A stretch of 64,000 nucleotides of DNA from Symsagittifera roscoffensis (lineage: Eukaryota > Xenacoelomorpha > Acoela > Convolutidae), in contig NC_087071.1 of assembly GCF_963678635.1 (NCBI RefSeq), forward strand, positions 14,858,864 through 14,922,863, read 5' to 3'. The notes beneath the pieces were generated by a model that saw nothing but the letters and a program-made list of their open reading frames with translations, searched no databases and had not been told where the DNA came from. The translations under genes and the position numbers were made by a program. Shown piece after piece: positions 44,009 through 56,105 of this stretch. The first letter of the stretch is position 1. The number at the start of each line of letters is the position of its first letter.

Positions 44009-45164
44009 TTAATTGTTTAATTTCACTGTTATTTCAAATTTAAGTGTCAGATTATCATGTGTAAGGATTTGTATGTTGTGTTCTTGTATATCTTTGTGAA
44101 TATCGTCTGACTTTTTGATTGAGGTCTGACTTTTTGAAAGGGTTGAAGGAAGTGAAAGGGTTTCCGGTAATGACAAAAATAAATCTGATGAGTTGTCTAT
44201 AGGGTCGTTTACTAAGTTAGGTTCACCTTGGGTGAAAGCTTGGTTCATCCAATATGGGAGACGATGTGTTGAAGTTGGGGGATTAAAAGGATTTTCATGA
44301 ATTTGTTCGCATGTGGGGGTTGAACCTAAGTAATCCGATGGTATGTTTGGAGTATTTTGTTGTGAGGTAGATTGTAATGGCAGGGGGTACTTTGAATTGT
44401 AGTATTGGATAGGTCTAGTGGATTTGAGATTGGTGATGAGAGTATACTGAAATAAACTCTGGGAGTTGTAAAATTTCTATTTCGTCTTGGATGTATAATT
44501 TGTCTAGTTATCATGGGTGCATTTTGTTTCTGACTTGGATGTCTTGTTCTATTAAGGTCCTAATAAGGAGAAGGGTATATGTTATATATTGGTTCGTATT
44601 GTGGTTCGCTTGGGGGTTCGTGGCGAACTACTGGTTCTAAAGGTTCTGATAATGGTAGATGTTTTTCCTAAAACGGATATGAGTTTTCTTGAAATGAAAT
44701 ACTTTTTGATGATTGAGGATGGTTTGTCTGACAAGTTGTTGGTGTTGTTGGTGATTCTTGGAATGTTGTAGTCGGTAGGGACTGTTGTGTGGTTTGTTGA
44801 TTAGCAATTTCGAAAGCTTCGTTACAATTTTTTACCTAAGAAAATTTTTTTTGATTATAATATTCTTTTTTGAAAGAAACTAAAAGTATTGTTGCTAATC
44901 CGAAAATTAATTTTGCCTTTTTGTTTGCAAAAATAAAAAATTCTTTGGTTGCAAAAATTTTTGATTTTCAAAATTAGGGAGATTGAAAATGTGAAAAATA
45001 TTACTAAAAGAAGAAAAATCTCTTTTTCGTTGAATAGGTGTCTCAACATTTAGATAGTTATAGAGAATTAGTACGTACCGGAGGAGGTCAATGATTTTTG
45101 CAAAGTTGATGTAGGCTTTTGTGAGCAAATAAAAATTTATTAGAAAACTGCAAAAAAATATCAA
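44009..45164 (-). pseudogene. disordered Pro/Gln/Thr-rich ORF plus hydrophobic segment, between pol and env
   Basis: Frames at 44,855-45,164 are hydrophobic and Lys-rich. 44,580-44,840 is Pro/Thr/Gln-rich (QQTTQQSLPTTTFQESP, PSEPQYEPIYN). 44,326-44,514 is Ser/Pro-rich, and 44,009-44,248 is Ser/Asp-rich. The sense strand keeps the A/C bias of the retroelement, which suggests former coding. Stops and frame changes separate the parts. It could be an env leader or a separate accessory gene. No domain recognised. Confidence 0.3.
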
Positions 45165-46025
45165 GAGGAGGAGGAATAATTCAAGGCTATCTTCAATAAA
45201 AAATTATTCTAAGTTGGAAAATGGTTGAGATTTTTGAAAAAAAAAAATAAGTTATTGGTTCTAGAAATTGAACTGTTCGAGAGAGAAGCATTGAAGAAAT
45301 GATTCGTTCCGTTCAATCTTTTTTTATTTTTTTGAGGCGAAATTCGAGAGGGATCGGAGTATTTATTGATTTTTGACAATTGGGTTGGGTATAGACAGTT
45401 TTTGGTGAGGGGAAGTCTGGAGGTCTAACAATGAGCTTTCCAGTTTTATTTTATTCATTGGATGATCAGATATATTCATGAGTTATTCGTACTTTAGGCT
45501 AAATGATCATGTCCTATTTTTCCTTTAGGCTAATTTAAAATTTTTTCTTGACAAAATTTTGAGGTTTAAATTGGGACAAAATTAATGAACTTTATTCTAG
45601 TTGATAGGGGAGGGCTGTAATAGTTGGATTTTGTTTATTTCGGTTGTCGAATATGAGCTTGTTGCTTATTTTTGTTCTGGAGGTCTTTTAGTTATAGTTA
45701 CATATATACGTTTGAAGGTTGCAGTTTGTCGGCTAAAAAAGAGGTGTCAGAAAAAGGTAATGTTTAGATAGTTTCTGTTTGACTGAAATTGAACTAGTTT
45801 GTTCAAGAGTTTCAGCATGAAATTTTAGAAAAGAGAAGAAAGATTTGTTATATTTTTTGAAAGTTTCAAACGATAATTAATTTGACTGGGGATTTTGGAA
45901 TTCAATGTTCTTTATTTTCTTAGATTGTGCAATGGAGGTATTGTAATCTTTTCGTGGTTGATTTCGAAGTCGTGATATTTGTCGTTGTTGAGATTTTTCT
46001 GTTACTTGTGGTAAAATTTTTTCTT
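45165..46025. other. no gene recognised, between pol end and the proline-rich ORF
   Basis: About 860 bp without an open frame above 60 codons on the sense strand. It would be the place for splice signals or a subgenomic start for the downstream genes, but I cannot identify one. Confidence 0.35.
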
Positions 46026-47420
46026 CTAATTTTCGATTTTTTTCTTTTGAGGTATCGGTTTATCGCTTAATTCTTGGGATTTTTGATGGGTATTTTCTTT
46101 ATGCTTTCGTTCTACAAGTTGCGGAGTACATTTGGAATCATTTATTTGATTCTGATTTTTGTCCGAGTTGTCGTGGACAACTTTAAGTCCTGTAAAGGAG
46201 TATAATTGTGTGAGCTCACGGAGAGCGTTTTTCTTTTGGGTAATAGGGTGAAAGATTGTTTCTATGTTGAACAATTTTTTATTATTCGAGTCAATAAATT
46301 TATATGTTGTATCAGTGGGTTGGTCAATGGTTTGAAATGGTCCTTTTCGATTAGGTTGTAGTTTTTTAGATATTCCTTTTTGTGCTGCAAAACTTGGGGT
46401 TGAAACTTAAGCTCCGTTTTTCAAATTTGTATCTCTTGTGAATCGTGAATTTATTTGGGAATTAATATTTTGCCTTTGTAATATATTTTTGGCTACTTTT
46501 TGATAAATTTCATTGTGTTTTCTATCTCTGTTTAAAATGCCTTTGCTATGTGCACTGGAGGCTAGTTTTAAAGTTTGTGGGTGATGAAAATGCTCTTCAT
46601 CGTGTGTATGTAATGATAGATTATAACATAATGATTCTTTTATAGGTTGGCAATAACCTTTGACGAGTTTGCTGTGAAGATTATTGATTTTCGGGGTTTT
46701 TGATTAAAATCCTTTTCATAGGGTGACAGTCCTTATGTTGTTGTTATTTGTGAATTATAAGATAAGGGAAACGTTTTTACATCTGTTGACCATTCAGTAA
46801 AATTTGTATCACTTCCGTTTATGAGACATCTTAGATATACTTGTAATGAACGGTTCATACCATCGACTAAACCATTAGTCCAAAGGGCAGGAGATGAGAA
46901 GTTCGCTGTTTGTGTTTGATGTTTTATAGATGGCATAATGTGAGTATTCCATTTTTTATGAATTCAGTGCCATTGTCTGTGACAAGGAGTTCGGGTAATC
47001 CAAATTTTGCTATCCAGTGACCATAAAACGTTGTATATGCATAACATGCATTACAATGGGGTACTGAGTTGAATTATACGTAATAGCTAAATGCGTCGAC
47101 TATGACCATTATAAATGAGTTTCCTTCTGAAGAATGTGATATTGGTCCTCTTGTATCGAATGAGATTCTGTGAATATAACTCAACCTTAGTCTTTTAAAA
47201 TTTTGTTTTTCTGCAATTTGTTTTTGATGTGGATATGGTTTATTTAGTTGGCATCTTATGCAATCGTTGCATAATACTTTGATCCTAATTAGTGCACTTG
47301 AGAAGTAAAAGTTTTGGATAAAATTTGAGTATTTTTTTTCTCATCCTGTATGTCCTTTAGTGTTTAAGGAACGTGAATTGTGAAATTCTAGAAGTATCAT
47401 ACTTAAAGGTGAAGAGGGTA
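46026..47420 (-). pseudogene. retroelement integrase and pol C-terminus (Ty3/gypsy type), inactivated
   Basis: In sense order: a zinc-binding region with KGHTG and LCNDCIRCQLNKPYP (47,400-47,245), the core with FDTRGPIS (first Asp, about 47,150), VTDNGTEF (second Asp, codon 46,975-46,977) and NGLVDGMNRSLQ (about 46,870), where the third acidic residue is Asp instead of the usual Glu; about 35 residues separate the last two. A frameshift lies between them. Further on, NRKGPF (about 46,350) marks a GPY/F domain, and the last frame (46,026-46,274) is a Lys/Gln-rich tail. Only this copy extends past 47,086; units 2 and 3 lack the C-terminal part. Confidence 0.8.
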
Positions 47421-47537
47421 CTTTGAGATCAGATGTTTGGTCTTCTAAAATATCTATGTTTTCATTTATGGATGTATTTTTGAATTTTCTAAAGTATCTA
47501 ACAAGTGTTTTGTTTCCTAGAAATGTGATGTCGGCTT

Positions 47538-49793
47538 TTATGCGCTTGGTTTTATATTTGTGCCAAAATTTAAATTTTGTAATGACTGGATCATAGGTCT
47601 GATATTTTTGTAATAATTTAATTCAAGTGTTAATTTCTCTGTAGTCGGCAGAAAGGTATTTTCAATTTCTGTTTTCGAGAAGGGTATGATATCTGGAGGG
47701 TCATGGAGGTTGAATACTTGATTTATCGTGTGTTTTAAAATGATGTCTGGAGATCCTGATAATTTTATATTATCGGTTAAGTTTTCTTTTTTTATTAAAG
47801 AGAATAGGTCTGTACTTTTTATATTAGTCTGAGTGGTTTTTGTTGTGTATTGTTTTTGATCCAAGAAGTATATGGTATCGGTTTAAATGTAGAGTTTCCT
47901 AGTAGATCTACTTCGCAGTGATTATTTTGACAATCTAAATATATAAAAGAAAGTGTTGTAAGTTATTTATTTGTGCTTGTTCATTGTCAGTTTTTACTGC
48001 GTATTTGCATTCTAACCGTGGTGCGATTTCGTCTTTTGCAAGAAAAAAATCAATATTTTGTGGTTTTTCTACTGTTGTTTTTCTTGTTAATAATTCCGAT
48101 GGTGTATTTCTACTGAGTGTGTCTGGTAGTCCAAAATTTTTTCCTATTCTCCAATTTCTATTTAAGTTTGGGAATTTCCTTAAAATTAATTGAAATTCAT
48201 AAATTCTCTGGTTTGGATTTGATTATCAACTATTATAGGTTTATGGTCTGTAAAAAGAACTGTTAGATGTTTTGATTCAAGTATTAAAAATTCATATTCT
48301 TTGAGAGTGTATATTACAACTGTGCATTCTCTCATAAATTGAGCGAGTCTAAGTTCAGCCTGTGTAAATAGTCTTGAGTTTGCTGAAATGCGATTCATTT
48401 CATTTGTTCCATTGTGAGATTATAATAATGCTGCTCCGATGCCCAAATTGGAGGCGTCGCAAATAGCATAAATTGGTTTGTCTGGATCTGAAATAGTATT
48501 TGATATTTGATCGGTGAGGAGTGTTTTAATTTCTTCAAATCGTTTTTGATGTTCTGTTGTGCACTCAAAATTGTTTTGTTGCCTAAGCATGTAAAAAAAT
48601 GGTTTTAAATATAGTTGCATTTCATAGACCTATTTACTTAATTAGTTAAGCATTCCTAAGAATTCATATATTCTCTTTTTATTTGATGGAGGCTGAAGTT
48701 TTAGAATTGCATCTATGCGGGAATTTTATAGAGTTATCGTGCTTCCTTGTATAATATGTCCGAGGAATTTTACACGAGTGAAAAAAAATTGTGATTTATC
48801 CGGGGCTGCTTTCATGTTTTCTTTAAGTAATTTTTAGTGACACTTTTCTAAGACAATGAACATTTCGCTTTTTGTCTGCGATTGCATGAAAACATCGTTT
48901 AAAAACGTTATGAAGTTTTATCTAAGTATGAGTGGCCGAACGTTTTTACTCATAAATGCTGAGAAGGCTGCTGGTCCTATGGAGAATCCATAGAATAGTC
49001 TATTGAATTCATATTGTTGGTTTCCAATCACGAATTGTGTTATTCGTCGTGATTGTTCATCTAGTTGATACTGGTTGTATGCGCTGTTCATGTCAGCTGT
49101 TGTCAAGTATTTGCCGTTTATTTTTGCGAGAATTAATTGATTTGGTTCTATGGGCCATTTACATTTAAATTCATTGATGAGGGAATTAGGATATCTTGCG
49201 TCTAAAATGATTTTCATTGATTCTCCTTTAGCTAAAATAATCACGGGATTATGAATGTGTTTCCTTTTGGCTGTTCTTCCTAATTTACTGGTGAAATCAT
49301 TTCATTTTGTTCTAGTATGTCTTGTAATCTATTGACTTAATGTTGCAGATGATTTGGAATTTTACTTGCTCCTTGGTTTTTGAAAATTGCTTCAGGATCA
49401 GAGGCAAGTGTAGTGGTGAATTTACTTTTCCAACATCAATTTTAGATGTTGCGTAAACCATTGGGTATTTCAGTTATAGTTCGGCTAGTTGTTCAAATTC
49501 TTTTTGTGTAATTTGGGAGTGTTGAAAATTGAACACTGTAAGCAATTTTGTTGTTCTGTGGTGAGTTTTGATATCTGAAATCTTGGTTTAAAACAAGGTG
49601 TTTTTGTGAAACAGTCTATCTTTCGCTTTTCATTAATTCTTACAATATTTATTGATAATTCTTCATTAAGAATTGGTGATTGACATATATCTAGTAATTT
49701 TAAAAATTTATTTACCCTATATGATATTTCTTTTGTGGGAGAACTTGTTCCATTAGTTTCACAATAACCTAGAAGTCCTAGAGTTAATTTCAT
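47538..49793 (-). pseudogene. reverse transcriptase and RNase H of the retroelement, unit 1, inactivated
   Basis: Ty3/gypsy type. In sense order: connector (49,485-49,793), RT with KCKWPIEPNQLILAKINGK, TTADMNSAYNQYQLDE (motif with catalytic Asp) and FNRLFYGFSIGPAAFSAFM (48,918-49,244). A TAA at 48,918-48,920 then interrupts, and the next codons give FLNDVFMQ where YxDDVFMQ is expected, so Tyr and the first catalytic Asp are lost. KFLGHIIQG follows. RNase H has YAICDASNLGIGAALL (48,420-48,490) and LFTDHKPII (48,225-48,255). A linker to integrase is at 47,538-47,864. At least five stops or frameshifts. Confidence 0.88.
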
Positions 49794-50099
49794 TTTATAT
49801 GGAGAGTTATTGTATACATGTAATCAAAAAACATCTGAAGTTGTATTTTTCATGTATTTGATGGACGAGAGTGTCACTCGGAAAAACTTATGGATTGACT
49901 TGAATTCAAGGTCTGACATAAATAATCGTTGTTTTTTGTTTCATATTATATTGGTGGAGTTGGCTTTTCGAAAAGTTATTTATATATATATATATATCCT
50001 GCTAGTGGTTTCGTTTTCGTTCTTGATTATATATAGGGTAGAATTTGAAGAAAAATGGTAGTTAATTATTTAAAAAATTTAAGTGATGTTTTTTTCACT

Positions 50100-50450
50100 C
50101 TTCTCTATTTGTCTTTTATTTGTATTTTGCTGTTTAAAACAATAATAGTGGGAATATATTTAGTAATAAATGGTATTCCAACGATAACGTGTTTCATATC
50201 TGTGATATGGAAGGTTTGTTGGAATGGTTTAGTTAAAACTTTTTCTGTTCAATTTTTCGAGGGGGAACAAGGAATAGTTGGATTTTTCCAAAATTTGTTA
50301 AACTTGATTCTTGTGCTGTAGCTAATCCGCTTGATGTTTTTGAGGGTATTAGTTTTGGATGAAGGGTTTGTATTTCACTCCTTGTGGGAATGTTTATTAT
50401 ATTTGATACTGATCTTGAGTCTAATAAAAAATCAATTTCAAGGTCTGGTT
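50100..50450 (-). pseudogene. retropepsin-type protease, unit 1, degraded active site
   Basis: Sense translation at 50,398-50,442 gives EIDFLLDSRSVSNIINIPTR, aligning with the FLLDTGSxxNLI active-site region of retroelement proteases, but Gly after Asp-Ser/Thr is Arg. Units 2 and 3 have DSRA at the same place (about 56,712 and 62,979), so the Gly is lost in all. Position between gag and RT fits. Plus-strand frames here are shadows. Confidence 0.6.
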
Positions 50451-51091
50451 TTGAAAATCATTACTTTTTGGACTGTCTAAGAGAAGTGGGGTTGTCCAAA
50501 TTTTTTTATTGGGTCGTTGTATTTTATTTGATGTGTTCTGATAAAAATTACCTGCGCTTGAACTTCCTTTAAAATCTTGTTCAGTATAGTCTATTGTTGC
50601 TTGAATATAATTAGGGTTTTGGAAATAATATTCATTGTTTTGGTATTAAATCGATTCTATTGGTATTTCGTATTCAAATTTCGATCTGAAGCACGTTTAT
50701 TGAAAATGTATTTTCTGTCTCGCTTTCATCGCCTGTAGATTCGCAATTTATGTTTTTCAGTTGTAATTTTGTGTTTTCTGTGTTATCGATACCAGGAGGG
50801 TCTGATTGAGTTTCTTCAGTTGATTGTACTTCAGTCTTTGATGCTTAGGTGTACTACTCCTATAGTTTTGTTGTGAATTTTGGTATTGTGTATTATTCTT
50901 TGTGGTGATTGGGAATGATTTCTTTGTCAATTTGGATAGTTTGAATTTCGATTCTGTGACTTGTCAAGTGATCAATTATGATAATTTTGATAGTTTGATT
51001 TTTTATAGTTTGATATGTTGTTTGAATAGTCTAGTGATCTCTTATTTTGATATTGTCTGTTCTTATGATTTGAATAGTTTCTGTTCCTATT

Positions 51092-51840
51092 CTATGAGGA
51101 ATTTCTAGAACAATTGCTTGAACAAAATTTGATCCGGGGGTTTGAGTTTGAACGATTTCTGATATAGTTTGAGTAGTTGCTTCTATATGAGTTTGATCTT
51201 GAATAGTTATATCGATATTGGTTGTTCTGACTCTTTGATCGACTGTATCTATTTTGTGACAAATTTCGTATATTTCTTTGGTTTGGAGATCTTCCTCGAT
51301 AATTATATCTGTAAGGTGATTGTTGTTTAGAGGTATTATAGTTATCAGGAAGTGGTTTCCCTGAACTATTGTTACTAGGAATGTTTTTGTTTGGTAAATT
51401 TTGGTCTTTTTTCATATATTGGTAACTGATTTATTTGGTTCTCTTTGTTTTTGTGGTTTGTTTTGGTTATCTTGTTGTTTTTGTCTACCTTCAGCAATGT
51501 TGTGTCCAAATCTACGGCAATAGCTAAAACATTTTTTTAATGATGTTTTGCTTTTAAAATTTGGGTTGTTCTCGTAGATATTTAAAATTTGAGTGATTTT
51601 TGCAGCTAATTCAGTTTCAGAGTCATGAATATTGTTTATTTGTGAAGTAGTACTTTCAAGGTTGTTTACTTATTGTAATTTTAAGTTTTCTGTTTCTTCC
51701 AATTCCATTGTGGATTTGGCTTGTTCTAGTTTATCTACTAGCTTTCTGAACTCTACATCGGGTTCTCGAATTGAAGATGGATGAGATAGTAGTAGAAGAG
51801 TGAAAAGAAGTGGGGGGAGGGGTGGTTTATGACCCCCAGG
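51092..51840 (-). pseudogene. gag-like C-terminal part with a zinc-knuckle remnant, unit 1
   Basis: The sense frame before a stop at about 51,418 encodes a Glu/Lys/Leu-rich helical part (REPDVEFRKLVDKLEQAK) and a knuckle-like CFSYCRRFGHNIAEG (about 51,490-51,530; one residue too many and the last Cys missing). The next frame (51,092-51,415, 107 codons) is Asn/Arg/Ser/Tyr-rich (QYRYNYSRSNSYRSNYSNYI), a nucleocapsid-like nucleic-acid-binding tail. I do not find the capsid N-terminal half upstream, so gag is either truncated or very diverged. Confidence 0.6.
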
Positions 51841-53399
51841 TTTTAAGATAGGGAATAGACCATCCGGTCACCCAGCTATGTATTAAGATAGGGTATAGAG
51901 TCTACATTATATAAGGATAGGGAATGGGATTACCAATGGTAAGGTTTTATGGTTTGTGTGATGGTAAGATAATGGTTCGAAAAACAAAAAATTTTTGGAT
52001 TTTGTGTAGAAGTGTCTACTTGTTTCGCAAAATCTCGGCGCGCGTTATCTAATTGTTAAATTTTACTGGTTAATTACGTGTAGATTGTGTAATGAAGATC
52101 TTTTAATTAGATTTTTGGTACATGGTAAGTTTCAGATGGTGAGATGGTAAGTTTTGAAAAAATTTAGGCACCCGAAATTTTTGAGCTCGTTTTTTGCCAA
52201 TACTAGCGTTTCTTAACCAACTTCTACAATTTGTGATATGTAAGGCCTAACTTGTCTAACAAAAATTCGGTATGGTAAGTTTCAGAAGGTAAGTTCCAGG
52301 AAATTTTAAGAAATTTTCTTAAGCTTTACTTGCAAATACATTTTTATCTTGAAAAACATTTTGATCTTAAAAAAGCGAAAAATATATTTTTTTGGATGGT
52401 AAGTTTCAGATGGTAACTTTCGATTTAAAGTATGAGATCATAAACTAATAATTCAAAAAAAATTTCTTTTCTTGAAAGAATCTTTTAAACTCTTTAGATT
52501 TATATTCCCTCTTAGTGAAAATTGTCAAGAGGGGATTATCTTTGACAGGTTAATTATTCCGCTCCACGGGATATCAGGAGAATCTTGACAGCTCCTCATG
52601 GTTGATTACTTTTGTATCCCACTTAATGTTTTATTCCCCAGGTTATCTGGAGAACGGATGACAGCTTAATTACACTTATTAATTTTATGACTTATTTTAT
52701 CTTTTTTCACATAATTATCCCACGATCATATGACAGATACATATTAGCAGTTCCCCACAGAGTTAATGAAGCGCGAGTTACTTTCTTGAGAGAATAAACT
52801 CTTAAGTTTTCATAAAAAATTGATATACATTCAATCAAAATTGCATGAACTTTTCATTGGAACTAAGATAAAATTATGCAAAAGTTTTTAAGTTTCGACC
52901 AATCAGATGTTTTTATCTTGTTCTTATTTTTACCTCAACTGTTTTATTTGTTCTGTCATATTTCTTGCTACGATTCATTTCATTTCTCTTTTATCACTTT
53001 GTCTTTAATCATTAAAAAAAATCTTTGAAATTTCCAAATTTTTCAAAAAATTATTATCCAAATTTGTCAATTGCTCTGCCACGGTAAAACTTTAGAGTGA
53101 GAAAAATGTAGTATCAAAGTTTTTTTGTGTCTGATTCTTTTGTATAAAAACTTTCCAATCTTTCTCAGAGTAAACTTTTAGGAAAATTATACAATTTACT
53201 AGAAGTTGGTTACAATTTTCGTAAACTTATCTACTCTATCGTTAATTGGGGGACTACAACATCCATATTCCACCATCATTCTCCATATTTCATCAAAAAG
53301 TTAGTTACTAAGATGCTTTTTGTGAGAAAATTAAGGAATTTAAAGAGTTAAATTAAATAAATAATCAAACAATTCACGACATCGTATAGTAAAATTACT
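51841..53399. other. non-coding region upstream of gag, unit 1
   Basis: No open frame. Contains three AAGATAGGG(A/T)AT phrases (51,846, 51,884, 51,919), the GGTAAGT cluster, a stretch with TTGACAG and GATGACAG repeats (52,550-52,670), and TATAAAA at about 53,141 on the plus strand. It occupies the place of a 5' LTR and leader for a minus-strand element, but no matching LTR copy is seen downstream, and ends of the TG...CA type could not be fixed. Confidence 0.5.
52122..52424. repeat. cluster of ATGGTAAGTTTCAG motifs
   Basis: ATGGTAAGTTTCAGATGGTG at 52,122, GATGGTAAGTTTTG at about 52,143, ATGGTAAGTTTCAGAAGGTA at 52,272, and ATGGTAAGTTTCAGATGGTA at 52,396; related GGTAAG words at 51,941 and 51,965. 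Each contains a consensus 5' splice donor (GGTAAGT) on the plus strand. The cluster is preserved in unit 2 (58,435, 58,584, 58,706). Confidence 0.75.
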
Positions 53400-56105
53400 G
53401 CTAAATGCGTCGACTATGACCATTATAAATGAGTTTCCTTCTGAAGAATGTGATATTGGTCCTCTTGTATCGAATGAGATTCTGTGACTATAACTCAAAC
53501 TTAGTCTTTTAAAATCTTGTTTTTCTGCAATTTGTTTTTGATGTGGATATGGTTTATTTAGTTGGCATCTTATGCAATTGTTGCATAATACTTTGATCCT
53601 AATTGGTGCACTTGAGAAGTAAAAGTTTTGGATAAAATTTGAGTATTTTTTTTCTCATCCTGTATGTCCTTTAGTGTTTAAGGAACGTGAATTGTGAAAT
53701 TCTAGAAGTATCATACTTAAAGGTGAAGAGGGTACTTTGAGATCAGATGTTTGGTCTTCTAAAATATCTGTGTTTTCATTTATGGATGTATTTTTGATTT
53801 TTCTAAAGTATCTAAGAAGTGTTTTGTTTCCTAGAAATGTGATGTCGGCTTTTATGCGCTTGGTTTTATATTTGTGCCAAAAATTAAATTGTGTAATGAC
53901 TGAATCATAGGTCTGATATTTTTGTAATAATTTAATTCAAGTGTTAATTTCTCTGTAGTCGGCAGAAAGGTATTTTCAATTTCTGTTTTCGAGAAAGGTA
54001 TGTTATCTGGAGGGTCATGGAGGTTGAAGACTTGATTTATCGTGTGTTTTAAAATGATATCTGGAGATCCTGATAATTTTATATTATCGGTTAAGTTTTC
54101 TTTTTCTATTAAGGGGAATAGGTATGTACTATATATGTTAGTCTGAGTGGTTTTTGTTGTGTATTGTTTTTGATCCAAGAAGTATATGGTATCGGTTTAA
54201 ATGTAGAGTTTCTTAGTAGATCTACTTCGTAGTGATTATTTTGACAATCTAAATATAAAAGAAAGTGTTGTAAGTTATTTATTTGTGCTTGTTCATTGTC
54301 AGTTTTTACTGCGTATTTGCATTCTAACCGTGATGCGATTCCGACTTTTGCAAGAAAAAAATCAATATTTTGCGGTTTTTCTACTGTTGTTCTTCTTGTT
54401 AATAATTCCGATGGTGTATTTCTACTGAGTGTGTCTGGTAGTCCAAAATTTTTTCCTATTCTCCAATTTCTATGTAAGTTTGGGAATTTCATTAAAATTA
54501 ATTGAAATTCATAAATTCTCTGGTTTGGATTTGATTATCAACTATTATAGGTTTATGGTCTGTAAAAAAAACTGTCAGATGTTTTGATTCAAGTATTAAA
54601 AATTCATATTCTTTGAGAGTGTATATTACAACTGTGCATTCTCTCATAGATTTAGCGAGTCTAAGTTCAGCCTGTGTAAATAGTCTTGAGTTTGCTGAAA
54701 TGCGATTCATTTTATTTGTTCCATTGTGAGATTATAATAATGCTGCTCCGATGTCCAAATTGGAGGCGTCGCAAATAGCATAAATTGGTTTGTCTGATTC
54801 TGAAATAGTATTCGATATTTGATCGGTGAGGAGTGTTTTAATTTGTTCAAATCGTTTTTGATGTTCTGTTGTGCACTCAAAATTGTTTTGTTGCCTAAGC
54901 ATGTTATAAAATGGTTTTAAATATAGTTGCATTTCATAGACCTATTTACTTAATTAGTTAAGCATTCCTAAGAACTCATATATTCTCTTTTTATTTGATG
55001 GAGGCTGAAGTTTTAGAATTGCATCTATGCGGGAATTTTATAGAGTTATCGTGTTTCCTTGTATAATATGTCCAAGGAATTTTACACGAGTGAGAAAAAA
55101 TTGTGATTTATCCGGGGCTGCTTTCATGTTTTCTTTAAGTAATTTTTAAGGACACTTTTCTAAGACAAAGAACATTTCGCTTTTTGTCTGCGATTGCATG
55201 AAAACATCGTTTAAAAATGTTATGAAGTTTTAACTAAGTATGAGTGGTCGAACGTTTTTACTCATAAATGCTGAGAAGGCTGCTGGTGCTATGGAGAATC
55301 CATAGAATAGTCTATTGAATTCATATTGTTGGTTTCCAATCACGAATTGTGTTATTCGTCGTGATTGTTCATCTAGTTGATATTGGTTGTATGCGCTGTT
55401 CATGTCAGCTGTTGTCAAGTATTTGCCGTTTATTTTTGCGAGAATTGATTGATTTGGTTCTATGGGCCATTTACATTTAAATTCGTTGATGAGGGAATTA
55501 GGATATCTTGAGTTTAAAATGATTTTCATTGATTCTCCTTTAGCTAAAACAATCACGGGATTATGAATGTGTTTCCTTTTGGCTGTTCTTCCTAATTTAC
55601 TGGTGAAATAATTTCATTTTGTTCTAGTATGTCTTGTAATCTATTGACTCAATGTTGCAGATGTTTTGGAATTTTACTTGCTCCTTGGTTTTTAAAAATT
55701 GCTTCAGGATCAGAGGCAAGTGTAGTGGTGAATTTACTTTTCCAACATCAATTTTAGATGTTGCGTAAACCATTGGGTATTTCAGTTGTAGTTCGGCTAG
55801 TTGTTCAAATTCTTTTTGTGTAATTTGGGAGTATTGAAAATTGAACACTGTAAGCAATTTTGTTGTTCTGTGGTGAGTTTTGATATCTGAAATCTTGGTT
55901 TAAAACAAGGTGTTTTTGTGAAACAGTCTATCTTTCGCTTTTCATTAATTCTTATAATATTTATTGATAATTCTTCATTAAGAATTGGTGATTGACATAT
56001 ATCTAGTAATTTTAAAATTTTATTTACCCTATATGATATTTCTTTTGTGGGAGAACTTGTTCCATTAGTTTCACAATAACCTAGAAGTCCTAGAGTTAGT
56101 TTCAT
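53400..56105 (-). pseudogene. pol copy 2: truncated integrase, RNase H, RT
   Basis: Equivalent to 47,086-49,793. Integrase is cut at its core by the unit junction, so only the zinc-binding region and first Asp remain. RNase H frames are at 54,498-54,932 (an Asp for Gly change in the DASN segment), RT at 55,230-55,556 with the same stop and the same FLND in place of YxDD, connector at 55,624-56,105. A few frames are longer than in unit 1 (54,109-54,492 is 127 codons), but the shared lesions remain. Confidence 0.85.

Noticed and set aside
49810-51108. Plus-strand frames repeated in all three retroelement units
   Set aside because: They are antisense to protease and gag, differ only because the units are duplicates, and are Phe/Ile-rich shadows.
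53139-53145. TATAAAA as a promoter for the retroelement
   Set aside because: It is on the strand opposite to gag-pol, and no transcript start or LTR context supports it.
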